A stretch of DNA of 64,000 nt from Laccaria trichodermophora (taxonomy: Eukaryota > Basidiomycota > Agaricomycetes > Agaricales > Hydnangiaceae). Below are positions 10,690 to 22,399 of the stretch, one piece after another (the stretch's first letter is position 1; every line of letters begins with the position of its first letter). The notes under the pieces were generated by a model. The model had not been told where the DNA came from. It was given only the letters and a program-made list of their open reading frames with translations, and did no database searches. The position numbers and the translations under genes are program-made. The stretch spans positions 372,001 through 436,000 of the forward strand of contig JACTVC010000030.1 in assembly GCA_018417955.1 (NCBI GenBank), in the 5' to 3' direction.

Positions 10690-11860
10690 TCAGCCAGGAA
10701 GAGTTGAGTTGAAGACAATGGAAACTTGGTGTTTTAGCTGAAGGATATGATGGAGTGGGCAATCTGTCAGTCACTCACATGGGAAAATGCTGTTACAGTT
10801 TTGTTCTTTAAGCAAGTGTGCAGTGATACAGAGTGTAATAATACAACCATAAAAATGTGAATTTTAGCAAATTCTCCTATAAAACCTTCTATAATAGAAT
10901 ATAATCACTTTGATCATAAGGATCATTAGACACAGCCCGATCTAGTCAATTTAAGTCTACATCCAAGAAATGTGCACGCCTTAGACAGTAGGAATTGCAG
11001 TCAGTTCATGATCAGATCACTTCAATATACTTGAAATCTAGTAAAAGGCTACACTACCATGAAATAGTACACTACCTGCATGTCACAGTCTTCTCAGCAG
11101 AGAGTGAAGGCATCAATGTGAAGCCAGCACAGAGACCTGGTCAAGGATTTGTTAGTCAAGGATTGTCTCAAGAGATTATAGATGTAACATACCTTGTCCA
11201 AGTAAACAACAAAGTGTTGATGGTGTATGGTACTAGATGCAGACTTGCCACTTAGTAATCCTGTTATTTTGAGGTTGTTGAGCTTGGAGGGCAGGGAGAT
11301 ACAGTCTCTGGAGTTGTTGGAGAGGGATGTTGGGTGTTTGGAGACGTTTGAGGAGAAAATGGCTGCTTAGTGGATCCAGCTATGTAAGTACTCTGTCCCC
11401 CCTGAAACTCTCATTGATAAACTCATGTCTGTTGCCTTTTCAAGACTCTTTGTAACTCCTTAACCGCAACCATCACCGCACCTCGCACATAGCCTACATG
11501 CTCCTTCTCCCTCTCAGGACCATTATCAGCATAGAACTTGTGTGTTGAGATGTTGTAGTGGCACAGCACAGTGGCAGTTACACAGAATCAGCTGACAATT
11601 ACAGAAGTCAGATATAACCCACAGCCAGAAAGAGAATGAGGGTTACCATTTATTTGAATGATTGGAAATTTGGGAGTCAGAGCAGAAGAGGGAGGAAGGC
11701 AACAACCAAGTATTGGCAGAGGGCAAGATGGTAGCTTTTCTCTGTTCAGACCTAGAAATCTGTATGCCAATGTCAATTTGTCATAGATTATAGTCATAGA
11801 GAAGAAGAAAACAAAGGGCAAGCCTTAGAGTCGGATTGACTGCACCAGCCAAAATGTTAT
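10690..11860. other. No recognisable gene
   Basis: AT-rich sequence without a convincing gene. An 86-codon frame at 10995-11255 has no recognisable features. I see no repeat ends here. Confidence 0.4.
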
Positions 11861-12085
11861 GCTTTGTCACGCTGTGACTCAACTGGTAGTTTTGCCTACC
11901 AAATGCACCAGATGTTGTAGGGAGTATTCTGTCGTGTATTTTGAAACTCTGATGGTCTGACGGACCGCACTCCTGTACAACAGATGGGAACGAGGCTAAA
12001 CATTGCCACCTCTCACAATTCTCATAAATTGCATATCTTGGTTGTGGCAGCTCAGGGTTCGATTCCCTGTACCCGAATTTTTTTG
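11860..12085. repeat. tRNA-derived sequence, B box at 12052-12063
   Basis: A box-A-like string tgtgactcaactggtag (about 11872) and a B box gggttcgattccc (about 12052) lie in the same orientation, but about 170 bases apart, too far for one tRNA. Either two tRNA-like fragments or a SINE with an insert. The translated antisense (GYRESNPELPQPR) is the kind of peptide often annotated from such SINEs in fungi. No cloverleaf forms. Confidence 0.4.
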
Positions 12086-12329
12086 GCACTGCAACGGTAC
12101 AAATGACTTCAAGACAATTGCCACAACTAAGAAGACCACAACTGAAAAGACCTCTGAATCACAATCAAAAAAACTAGCACATTTTATTCCTAAACCTATA
12201 CAAAAAGTACAACACGCAAATGACAACTAGATCAACACGCTCTGCGGTGGTGAAGGAACCTGGCAAATAACAATGAAGAAGCAGCAGATTAGAATGGCCT
12301 TCAGGGCAAGACAAGGACTGTCAAGTGAG

Positions 12330-12715
12330 AACGACTGACGAACAAAAATCCACAGCAGCGGGTGACCACACTTCAGGACGACAGGTGGGATTTCGTCAAG
12401 CAAGAAAGGCCGAAGAAAGACGGTGAAGTCCACAGCGGCGAGTGACCGCGCTTCAGGATGCAACACGAGACGAGAAAAGATTGACTTACGCGAAACGACC
12501 CGACAGATGTGATGGTGAAGCCAACAGCATCAGGTGGAAATAAAAGGAGCTCAAACTTTTCGTCAAGCAAAAACACTTGACAAACGACAGTGATGCCCAC
12601 GGTAGCGAGTGGCCGTGCTTCAGGATTTAGGAGGGATAACAAAAAAGGTTCGTCAAGCGATCACACCTGACGGTGAAGCCCACAGCAGCGAATTGGAACG
12701 CACTTCAAAGCTTCA
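12330..12715. repeat. Degenerate ~82-bp tandem repeat
   Basis: The box cacagcrgcgrgtgrccgcrcttcagg recurs near 12350, 12431, 12515 (weak), 12597 and 12680, together with ttcgtcaagcraaaa. Single related boxes (cacagcagcgggcaaaattgc and similar) occur at the far side of the kinase flanks near 18800-18900 and 57500-57620. The repeat therefore marks the borders of the duplicated blocks. Confidence 0.55.
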
Positions 12716-12789
12716 CACGGATCATCTTTCCAAAACGTTCCAGATCCCAGCAGACCTCGGGTTGTTCAAGGCAGGGAGCAAATCCGCGC

Positions 12790-13290
12790 CTACAACAAAA
12801 AAAAACACCAAAAGAAACACGTCAAGTAGGTGCCGTTTCGGTTGTCTCCGAGCCGAGTCGATCCCAACGTAGGCGCCTGAGCAGCTTGAACTTTCCTATC
12901 TGCCCGATTACCGCGCTTTTTGGTTCTTCGCTTTCTTCTTCTTTCGTGGGGAGCTGGCGGCCTGGTCGAAGTTGGAGGGCGTAGTGTCGTGATTGGGCTG
13001 GAGGGAGGGTGAGGTATCGACGTGGAATTGGGTGGAGTCGTCAAGGGTCGCAGAGGGGACGTCTTGGATGTAAGCGGAGGGCGCCTTGTCCAATGGGATA
13101 GAGGGGAGGTTGCTCAGTCGCAAAAAAGAGAAGTCTTCCAATTGTGTGGGGAGGGTTGGGGAGATTTCCGCTTGTTGAGGGACGTGGAGGGAGGGTTATC
13201 AACAGAGTGGAAGCCTGAGGCAGCTTGGTGATAGGTAAAGGAGGGGAGCCTACAGTGACTGTTTCTACTGCAAACCGAAGGCGACGGGTA
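12790..13290 (-). other. Possible N-terminal exon fragment, unknown
   Basis: A minus-strand frame from an ATG at 13141 reads MEDFSFLRLSNLPSIPLDKA and continues Ser/Pro-rich into a basic RKKKKAKNQKA stretch, then stops near 12908. It could be a broken exon or chance. No partner exon or family was recognised. Confidence 0.2.
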
Positions 13291-13800
13291 TGAGGAGCGA
13301 TGTCGTCTGGACGCGACAGGCGGGGATGGTTGGCATCCGTAGTTACATTCCCAGTGAATGTGAATACCGGGGGACAGGCATCCGAACAGTTGGGCCCTTT
13401 GTCGAATCTGCCAGCCAGCTGTGATGTCTTCTATTGTTGAGAGTGTGTGTGTGTTGCGGGACGGGCGAGCGTTATCGTGTTAGATCTCTTCGAGGGTGCC
13501 GACGGACTGACCGGATACGAAGAAAGGGCATGCTGGGAGGCAGGAAGCATGACATCCTGGCGCGACCTTCGTTTTCTGTGAAACAAAAGTCGAGCATCTC
13601 GATCGCTGGTGCGTTTTACGACCATATGGGGCGTCGTGCTTCCTCGACGGCGTTGTATAGTTGGAGGAGCGATCGTCAGCGAGCTTGATTTTCCCGGACT
13701 TTGAGATGATATTAGATTTGGCTGTGAGGACTGGGCGTGACTCGTGGCCAAAGTCGCAACGTTGGACTGCGCAACGCGCGGGTTGTGTTTCCAGTAGGGA
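13290..13800. repeat. Duplicated module next to kinase copy A, related to 53430-53800
   Basis: About 500 bases are colinear with 53430-53800. Shared marks in order are ggggatggttggyatc, tagttacattccc, gatctctt-gagggtgcc, gcatgacatcct, gagcatctcgatcgct, acgaccatatg, and ttgattttcccgractttgagatg. Frames on both strands are interrupted in both copies, so a product cannot be named. It may be an old gene fragment (plus-strand pieces read like HDIL...SSISIA..YDHM). Confidence 0.55.
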
Positions 13801-13809
13801 GGCTGGGAT

Positions 13810-14427
13810 GGATGTACGGGTGCTTGAACCATTGGCACGGCTTGTGGACGAGACCCGAAAGGCACGTGAGAGGAGGAGGAGGAGGGGTAGATGGGTTATA
13901 AGCAGATGAGAGACCGCCTTGCCGCATGTCGGGCAGTGAACGTAGGCTGTTGGTGGGGTTGAGGTTGAGATGGATGAGGTGGAGAGACGGGGGGAGGCGG
14001 GGGAAGCGGCATTCATGGACCAGTAGACCCGAGAAACGGCCTTTGAGGGGTCGATGGAGGAGGGATTACCATCGAGTGAGATTGTCATGCCGTTTGCTCG
14101 TGCGGCTGTCGATAATTTCTGCGATTCCGCGGGTGGGGTACGGTCTGCTGAGTGGTGGTGAGTATAAGGTGTCGAATTCGCCCCATCTTCCTTCTCTTCC
14201 ACTAGCTTATTCAAGGCTTCTACCCAAAATCAGCCTTCCCTTGGGTTATCACGAAGACAATACGCACCACTGTCTTCCAGTCATCTCCATCTCCTTCTCC
14301 GATCATCTTCCCACTCTTGATAATCGACACAACGCTCTCCGTCTGGGCCTATCGTACCGCGGGATAGGCGCGCCTGGGAAAGGAACGCGGAGACGAGGTG
14401 CAATCGGAAGTCGTTCGTCATCGCCAT
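13810..14427 (-). pseudogene. Histidine kinase copy A: broken 5' end of Nik1/os-1-like gene
   Basis: Starts at the ATG at 14427, at the same ATG context as copies B, C and D (ccatgg on the plus strand). Homology to copy B covers a degenerate exon 1, then exon 2 (KLVEEKEDG..HSADRTPPAESQKLSTAARANGMTISLDG, PSSIDPSKAVSRVY, HCPTCGKAVSHLL) and fades near 13810, before the first HAMP repeat. Several frameshifts and stops. It is followed by the unknown module at 13290-13800 rather than by HAMP exons. Clearly a truncated duplicate. Confidence 0.7.
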
Positions 14428-14429
14428 GG

Positions 14430-15060
14430 ACATTGTTCACTGAGATGGTGGTGGTTGGGAGTAGACATAGAGTTGGTATGCGCGTGACACCTTCGCATTC
14501 GATTTCTCACCCTCGATTGGACTAGGATTACATTCACTCTTGGATATTTCGTACTATCCAGGTACGTATTCAAAAACCTCTCGAGGATAAAGGCTTCGAT
14601 GACGATCCGTTTAGCGCCAAAATTTTGCAAATATAGACGCGCAAAGATTCATTCACCAGAAATTTCAATCAAGTACCAACGACGAAGCCAAAATTCTCTG
14701 TCGTTCTCTTCTCGAACCATGGTCGAAGTTCTTTTACCCTCACTCCACGCACTACATACAAGCTCCGTCTATTGTGATCTTAAAAGTTTTTAATCTGATC
14801 TGCTCGATTCAGATACTTTTTAGAACCGCATGATCAGAGTCCCAAACTTGGACTCTGACGCCGCAGAGCGCTTCTACCTCTGGGTCTGTTCCAAATTCCG
14901 GGGTGGAGAGTTCTTACTCGAGATGCAGCCTACTTCAACCCATGCGATGTAAGCTCGAAAATCAATTGACGATCATCGGATCCGAAAATGACAAGGACGC
15001 GGGCTAGTAACGTGCTCTCCGCAACGCCATACCAGCCAGTCTTCTCAGTCTGCCACGTCG
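14430..15060. repeat. Upstream flank of kinase copy A, shared with other copies
   Basis: This 5' flank matches the flank of copy D (52940-53400) in order: tcgatttctcaccct, gtacgtattcaraaa, gcaaatatagacgc, aaagattcattcaccagaaatt. Its distal part (cccaaacttggactctgacgcc, gttccaaattc) also matches the flanks of B (18490-18600) and C (57210-57290). So the promoter region was duplicated with the gene ends. Confidence 0.6.
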
Positions 15061-15603
15061 TAGTTGGACCTGGTGGTGTTGAAGAGCGGCCGAGTTAGAT
15101 AAGGAGGGAGATGGGGTTCATATGGAAGAGGTCTGACTCGGAGGTGGACAGTGGCGTTTTGGTGGTGCATGATGGTAAGTTGCAAGAGTTCAAAATTTAA
15201 ACCTTCGGGCCACCTGACTTGTGCAAACTTTCCCTTCATAAATTGCAGACCCGCAATCTACAACCAGCCTGGGCAGACGAGCGCGCCAACCGATAGCATT
15301 GGGCCGTGCTCGTGTTTCAAGACCTTCCGTGAAAGGTACATCCTCGTCGATTCTTTGAATCTTTCTAAACGAATTACTAACCGTATTTATTGATCAGACC
15401 GAACATAGGAAACAGACAGTTAGCCTACTCCGAATGGTAACCACGTCCATCTGTCACAACGGGGACGGAAGATCACCAGTCGAACCTACGTCCGCCGAAC
15501 GTCCCACCCAGGGACTGGGATCAACAAATTGCTTCATAACACGTCGCCCCCTTGCCTTCGCACTATGCGACGCACCCTTTGCCGCTCCGAACAAAGAAGC
15601 TCA

Positions 15604-17474
15604 CCTAACGACCATACCATTAACCGTATTCTTCAAATCCAAAATCTCACCCCTGGCATCGACCTCGATCTGCTTGGACAAATCGCCAAGTGCGACTGCT
15701 TTCGTAACTGTTGCGATTGATCGGACCTAGGAAAGAAAGGTGGGTTAGTATGAGTTTAAGTTCAGAAGGAGGAGGGATGGGAGAAGGAAGCGGAGGATGG
15801 GGAAGATAAGATGGGGGAAAGGAAAGATGGGAAAGGAAATATGGAGAGGGAGGGAGGGGGACATGGTCGATGAAATGGGGGGAATGGAGAGGGAGATGGC
15901 AAGGGAGCGAGCATGGGTCGGAAAGGTAAGGAGGAAGAGAGGTAATCAAAAGCGGCGGCGGTAAGAGAGGGGGGGACCCAGAAAGTCGGGAGAGGGAGTG
16001 GCAAAGTGAGGGGATTCGAGGTGATAGTGAAGTGTGTCAAACCGTGCAAAAGAAGGAAGCAAAAAGAACAGAAGAAGAAAGTACACGTGCAAAGGAAGAA
16101 AGTAGAACGTGCAGAAGAGATACCAACAAAAGAAGAGATGCACGAACACCGTGCACGGAAAAGACGAGCATGCCCCAAAAAAACCCATATCCAAAAAGAT
16201 GGAGGGAAAAAGATAAATGGAAAAAAACACACCTGTGAAGTTAAATTCGCTGCCAACTTGTTCACAACACCCGTTAATTCGCGCCATGTGCCTTCGACGT
16301 CTAGAACGAGAGCTTGTCTGCCTAGTTTACTGTGGAAGGCTAAGGTTAGCCGTTTATCATCGGAGCAGGAGATATGAGTAGTGGGACGTAAACGGAAGCA
16401 TGGAAAGTGGCTTGAAGCAAGGAAACAAGCAGGGAAGAAGCGTAACGGAAAAGAAACATACCCCTCCGTCCCAACCTCTTGAGAAACACGCGTAACCTCC
16501 TTGGCAAACTGTCCCAGTTTATCAACCTATCCCTCATCAGCCCTACCACATAAAGAAAATTTAAAAGACGACACATACCATAGTATTAATAACATCCTTG
16601 AACTGCACCATAACAACCCCCTGCACAGGAACCGTAATCTTCTGACTCAAATCCCCTCTCGCAACAGCATTACAAACCCTCGCCACATCCTGCATCTGCG
16701 CCTTCAAAAGCTTCAATTCCTCAACGGCGTTCATCCCACTCTCAAACGCCGCTGCTGCCAACGGGCCCATCGGTATAACCAACGGACTAGATCCAAGAGG
16801 CACGTCAGGGGACGAGGCGGTCGAGGAGGAAGAGTAAAAGGGGAGAATAAGCGGATCAGAGACGGTTTTGCCGCATGTTGGGCAGTGGGCGTGGGCTGTT
16901 GGTGGTGCTGAGGATGAGTTGGATGGGTGGGAGGCAAAGGAAGCGGCTTTCATTGAGCCATAGGCACGAGAAAAGGCCTTTGAGGGGTCGATGGAGGAGG
17001 AGGAAATGCCATCGAGTGAGATGGTCATTCCGTTTGCCCTTGCGGCTGTTTATAAGTTCTGCGATTCCGCAGGTGGGGTACGGTCCGCTGAGTGGTCAGC
17101 GGTAGAATCACCGTTGGTCGTTGTATTTGTCTCATCTTCTTTCTCTTCCACTTGTTTGTTCTATCCAACATCATCATCAGCCTTTTTCTTCAATTATCAC
17201 GAAAAACAAAACCAACCACTGTCTTCCACTGATCTCTGTCTCCGTCCCCGTCTTGCTTGAATTTGGCACCCTTATTGATCCCACCAATCGATACAACAGC
17301 AGCTTCAGCATCCCACATCCTCTTCGCAACCACACCCAAACTCTTCAAGATCATCTCCGTCTGCCAGTCTGCGGGCCCATCGTACCGCGGGATTGGCGCC
17401 CCTGGGAAAGGACCGAGCTCATAGATGGAGAGGAGGGCGACGAGGTGCGATCGGAAGGGGTCCGTCGTCGCCAT
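15604..17474 (-). pseudogene. Histidine kinase copy B: N-terminus plus HAMP repeats, truncated
   Basis: Begins MATTDPFRSHLVALLSIYELGPF..PIPRYDGPADWQTEMILKSLG at 17474, typical of group III (Nik1/os-1) hybrid histidine kinases, cytosolic osmosensors feeding the HOG pathway. Exon 2 has SADRTPPAESQNL followed by TAA (17050-17052), where copy A has TCG and copy C TCA. Then VARGDLSQKITVPVQGVVMVQFKDVINTM and VDKLGQFAKEVTRVSQEVGTEG (HAMP 1), ALVLDVEGTWRELTGVVNKLAANLTSQ, a ~500-base intron, and [36 protein letters not shown] (next HAMP). After 15604 no kinase sequence follows: no H-box, ATPase or receiver domain. Thus a 5' fragment with an early stop. The intron between the HAMP pieces is long and purine/pyrimidine biased, unlike the other ~50-base introns. 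Confidence 0.8.
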
Positions 17475-17506
17475 GGACGTTGTTTGGTCAATGAGATGGT
17501 GGTGGT

Positions 17507-18170
17507 AGGACCCCTGAAAATACCCTTGGAACCCAGATCCCAATCCGGATAAAAATTCTGAAATTTTTTTGAAAACCCATAGCACTGTCCGGATAGAATT
17601 TGGGCCATTTTGGCTGGAACCTGGAGGCAGATTTCCGGATAGAAATTGGGCTGACCCACCAAACCCAGAGCCACTTCCGGATAAAAATTGGTGCAGCTGG
17701 GGATCCGAACTCAAGACATATTGAAAGTGAAGGTCATCAACTAAAGCCATTAACGTTTTAACCACTACACTAAATGAACATAATATTTGTTTTCCACTTT
17801 GACCATCTTAATACACCATCGATATTTGCATTTCTCTGCACTCTCAAATGTGTCTCAGAGGAGCCACGAAATGGGCACGATTTCGTGTATTTTAGTGTTT
17901 TGTTATCTGAGATGCTTGTAGGATGCCTATTGGGGCTCCAGAGGAGATGCTGTGCGAGAAATTGGCATTTTAAAGCGAAAATTGGTGTTTTTAAGCGAAA
18001 ACAGCGAAAATAGAGGTTTTGGGTAACCCAGATCCACGTCCGGATAAATTTTGCCCATACCTGGACCCAGATCCGCCATCCGGATAGAAATTGTCCAAAA
18101 CTGTCCGGATAAAAATTCCAAAAATTTCGACTTTTTGGATCTGGGTTCCAAGGGTACTTTCAGGGGTCCT
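17507..18170. mobile_element. 664-bp MITE in the 5' flank of kinase copy B
   Basis: Ends aggacccctgaaaataccct (left) and the inverse of agggtactttcaggggtcct (right) form a ~34-bp inverted repeat with one mismatch, which also includes the ggaacccagatcc segment. It is flanked by gtggtggt on both sides (17499-17506 and 18171-18178), an 8-bp duplication, though within a ggt-rich tract. Subterminal ccggatAraaatt motifs occur about seven times in both orientations, as in hAT-like elements. Inside (about 17695-17775, minus strand) is a tRNA-like piece with agtgtagtggtta and gagttcggatcccc. Kinase copy C has no element at this site. Confidence 0.75.
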
Positions 18171-18178
18171 GTGGTGGT

Positions 18179-19559
18179 GGGAGCAGAAGTGGAGTATTAG
18201 GGCGGCTGTAACTAGGCGCGTGACACCATTCGAATTTGATGAGATCACAGTGAGGTAAGTACCCCGTTTATATAGCGCCAAAATCTGACTGCAACTTGCA
18301 GATATACACAGGCGCGCAAATTGGTAAAAGAAATTCACCTCTTGCACAGACTAACCATTTCTACTCAAGTATATCACCCAACGTGCAACTAAAATCAATG
18401 ATAATTTGTCGGATCATCCCCGTCGAAGCTCTTCTACCCTCACTCCACGCACGATTCTGATCCTATAGATATCTGATTTACTCGATACTGTTTATCGGAT
18501 GATCATCCTCAAACTCGGACACTGTCACCGCGCAGGTGAATTGAGCTTCTTACCTTTGTTCCAAATTCTGTGGTGGAGAGTACTTGAGATGGGTCATACT
18601 TCTGTGAATTGTTAATCAGGGAGTCGTGGCCCGTTGGGAGGAATACGAGATGTCATGGCCAGATACAGTTCCGGCACCCGAACAACCATCGATTGACGAT
18701 CATCGAATTCGGAAAGACATGGACGCGGGCAGGTAACCTATATATACCAAAGGGAAAAAAAATTCAATGAATGTGTACAAGGTCTCCAACTTCAAAGCAA
18801 AAACCCACAGCAGGGAGAAGAATGCACTTCAAACCTCGTAGCCAAACTTCAAGTGTCGACCACAGCAGCGGGCAAAATTGCATTAATGTCGACTTTGAAG
18901 AAACCGCTTCAACGCAAACATAACTTCGAAGCAAAGGTGCCTAGATCCTGCGCCCGAGAGGCCCGTGGCCCATACCAGCCCAACTACCCCGTTTGATAAA
19001 AAAAATCTGGTAAGAAGTGCATCAATTAGACGGGGGGACAGGAAGGGACTTGGAGAATCGCTGAGACTCTCTTGAGGAAGGCGAATCGGCGAATTGGAAA
19101 CTTGGCAGGGAATAGAAAGCTGACTTGAGTAAGATAGATGAGAGCGGGCTGTCGAGATGCGCGAAGACCGACGTGGTGTCGTTTTACATGGCGGGCGAGG
19201 ACGGGCCTAGGTTGTTGTTGTTGAGTATGAAGGGCGGAGTGTTGAGGAGAGACGATGCATATGTGGTAAAGGAGAGAAGGGCCTATGCTTGTCCCGATAC
19301 GTGATACGGGGGTTCGTTTCAGGGATCATACTTTGATTCCCACTTGCAATTGACGCACGGAGACAAGAAAACATTTCACGTCCGGGTTCTTCGTTTGCCC
19401 TCAACTCCAAGTCATATGGAAGGACTTGCTTTCTTGCAAGGTCATGCTTGATCTTCCGGAAGATTTTCAAGAAGAGCCCACATCCGGAAGCGAAGACCTG
19501 AACGAGTAAGTATGGCTGACGCCTCGACGCCCCGCGCTGCGTTCGAGTTTTTAGAGGCA
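18179..19559. repeat. Kinase B upstream flank, colinear with 56583-58250
   Basis: Shared marks in order with copy 2: gggagcagaagtggagtatt, cgaatttgatgagatc, tgcaacttgcagatata, ctaccctcactccacgcacg, atcgattgacgatcatcga, gacatggrcgcgggcaggta, a cacagca box, agacggggggacaggaaggg, gtggtgtcgttttacatggc, gagtatgaagggcgg, ggagacaagaaaacatttca, gaagcgaagacctgaacgag. No clear gene. It is part of the large segmental duplication. Confidence 0.75.
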
Positions 19560-20184
19560 GACAAAGCAGTTATGTTAGTCATCATGGCCCAATAGTGATG
19601 GGCCACCCTGCCCTGACAGCCAACCATGTGGTAAGGGCCCAGCCGGCCCGGCCGGTTTGATGGTGGGGCCCCAATATGAAAGGGGCGGCCAGACCCTGTA
19701 CAATCACCCAGTAACCATGGGCTGGCCGTCAGCAACAATGTCCCATACGATTGGAGTAGCCAGGTGTACCTTGACTGCCATATCCTCCTGCAGAGCTGCC
19801 CTCCGCCGGGGCTACATATTGTGCCGGCGGCGATCATCATAATGAACACTTAGAATTACAAACCTGGCTCATACAAATCATGTATAATATTGTCAATCTA
19901 TGTATGTTGTTTGCTATGATTTGATTGGAGCTACTCTGCCAGACTAAGCACTGCACATTGCCTCCAAAAGAAATGATAACATTTTATAATGTTCTGTCAG
20001 GAGAGGCTTCATGCATTTCCTTTGCCAAAAGTGTTTAGTTAGGCAAATGTTTCACCACTGGTGATGTAATTTTTTTTATGATACTCTGCCAGACCACTCC
20101 ACCAGTGACATGAAATTTCTCTAGACACTCCACTGGACTAATCACCACACATTGCCTCTGCATAAATGACAAATACTTTCTTAA

Positions 20185-21060
20185 AGACGATCCCAGCAGA
20201 GCAATGCAATATTTGTAAGAGAAGGCCCCAGTGGAGCAATGCAATATTTGTAAGAGAAGACCCTGGCAGAGCAATGCAATATTTTTTTTGACAAATCCGG
20301 CGGAGCAATGCAATATTTTTTTTGACAACTCCGGCGGAGCAATGCAATATTTTTTTTAATGACTCCGGCGGAGCAATGTAATACTTTCTTTGATGACTCC
20401 GGCGGAGCAATGCAATATTTTTTTTAATGACTCCGGCGGAGCAATGCAATATTTTTTTTAATGACTCCGGCGGAGCAATGTAATACTTTTTTTAATGACT
20501 CCGGCGGAGCAATGCAATATTTTTTTTAATGACTCCGGCGGAGCAATGTAATACTTTCTTTGATGACTCTGGCGGAGCAATGCAATATTTTTTTTAATGA
20601 CTCCGGCGGAGCAATGCAATACTTTCTTTGATGACTCCGGCGGAGCAATGCAATTTTTTTTTTGACAACTCCGGCGGAGCAATGCAATATCTTTTTTAAT
20701 GACTCCAGCGGAGCAATGCAATTTTTTTTTAAATGACTCCGGCGGAGCAGTGCAATACTTTCTTTGATGACTCTGGCGGAGCAATGCAATATCTTTTTTA
20801 ATGACTCCGGCGGAGCAATGCAATACTTTCTTTGATGACTCTGGTGGAGCAATGCAATACTTTCTTTGATGACTCCGGCGGAGCAATGCAATATTTTTTT
20901 TGACAACTCCGGTGGAGCAATGCAATATTTTTTAAACTGACTCCAGCGGAGCAATGCAATACTTTTTTAAATGACTCTGGCAGAGCAATGCAATACTTTC
21001 TTTAACAACCCCAGCAGAGCAATGCAATTTTTTTTTTGACAACTCCGGTGGAGCAATGTA
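20185..21060. repeat. 34-bp minisatellite, left arm of foldback element
   Basis: About 25 units of the type gactccggcggagcaatgca plus a T-rich tail, unit length near 34 bases. The core ctccg-g-cggag is an interrupted palindrome. Variants alternate between attttttttaat, actttctttgat and attttttttgac tails. Minus-strand frames stay open through the array in all phases because the unit lacks stops; they are not genes. Confidence 0.9.
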
Positions 21061-21799
21061 TATTAAAGGGAACTCATGAAAATGATAGCCAAAGCATTTC
21101 AATGAATGAGGAGAGTATCTGCTGTTCATCTTGGGAAGTTTCAACTTTGACCCAGAGATATTGCAGTTTTTTTTAAAAAGACTCTAGTGGAGAAGTGCAA
21201 AATGATTCAATGTATTTTTTTTAATGACTCTGTCAGAGCATTCCGGTGGAGTAGTGCTTCTGTCAATATGCTTTAAAAAGATATTTAAGTAGACCAGCAG
21301 AGCAATCCCTCTGCAAATATTGCTCCTCTGGTGATGTGATTTTCCTATTATGCTCTGCCAGACCAGCCACCACTCATTGCCTCTGCAATAGGTAGAGGTA
21401 ACCAAGTATGCATCATGCAGGGCCACATACTGCGAAGCATTCATTCAGAAAAGGCATTACTGTAACAAGGATGGTCTGGTTATATTGCTTGTTCCTGGGC
21501 AGGGACCCTTCAAAGTTGCAATTTGTGCCTGGGACATGTCCAAATTGAGGTGATGCGCATGGTGCACAGACCCTCCGCCGCATGCAAACAGACCCTGCAT
21601 CCCGATGAACAGCGACGCACTCACCCAATTTTAATCCATGTAACCTCCAAACCAGCCAGTTGATAGACCTTAATGCCATGTTAATTACCATGTTAAAATC
21701 TTCAAGAGATGTTTTGTTTTTGTAGACAAACACAGAAAATGAGGTTTTATGTTGATCATCTCTATCAAACCTTGACTGCATTGTGGCATTACAACGGGG

Positions 21800-22290
21800 A
21801 TCATCAAGACTTTTTTTTCCTTCCAAACAACTTATCATCGGGCATAGCTCATTGGAATCATGCTTTTCCAAGCTTTTTGGAGGTGGTTTTTACATGAGTT
21901 GAAAGTCATTATTACATTTTGCAGAGCTGAAACAATCTGTGAAATGCTACATTTACAATAAAAACCATCAAGACTTTTCTTCTCCCTGAACAACTTATCA
22001 TCGGGCCTAGCTTGTTTGAATCCCACTTTCTCCAGCTTTCCATAGGTGGTTTCTATGTGCATCAAAAGTCATTATTACATCCTGTGGAGCTGAAACAGTC
22101 TGTGAAAAGGAACATTTCACAATAAAACCATCAAGACTTTTTTCTTTCCAGAACAACTTATCATCGGGCCTAGCCTGTTCAAATCCTGCCCTTTCCAGCT
22201 TTTCAGAGGTGGTTTTTATATGAGTTGAAGGTTATTATTACATTTGGCGGAGCTGAAACAATCTGCAGAAAGGTGCATTTCATTGCTGCA
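21800..22290. repeat. Three tandem ~163-bp repeats in the foldback centre
   Basis: Units start at catcaagacttttttttcc (about 21803), catcaagacttttcttctcc (21967) and catcaagacttttttctttcc (22129). Each contains aacaacttatcatcgggc, ccagcttt-c--aggtggttt and gagctgaaac-atctg. The units are similar over their whole length. Confidence 0.85.
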
Positions 22291-22399
22291 GACCCCCTGC
22301 AATCTAACCTCAGCAATGCCACTTGTTTACTAGTGCATATGCATCTTTCTATTTGATTCTAGTGTTCTCTATACAAAACAAGATTTTTTCAATGCCTCA

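Noticed and set aside
10995..11255. An 86-codon plus frame
   Set aside because: No family features, no flanking exons, and AT-rich intergenic surroundings.
15762..16377. Phe/Leu/Ser-rich minus frames and Lys-rich plus frames
   Set aside because: They lie in the strand-biased intron between two HAMP exons of kinase copy B; the same holds for 54796-55538 in copy C.
17190..17765. Extended kinase N-terminus starting MVKTLMALVDDL
   Set aside because: The extra 5' part lies inside the 664-bp MITE; the ATG at 17474 matches the start in copies A, C and D.
20035..21144. Several overlapping minus-strand frames of 70-155 codons with KKNIALLRRSHQRKYCIAPP-like repeats
   Set aside because: They are the 34-bp minisatellite read in all three phases; the unit has no stops on that strand and no start context or conservation.
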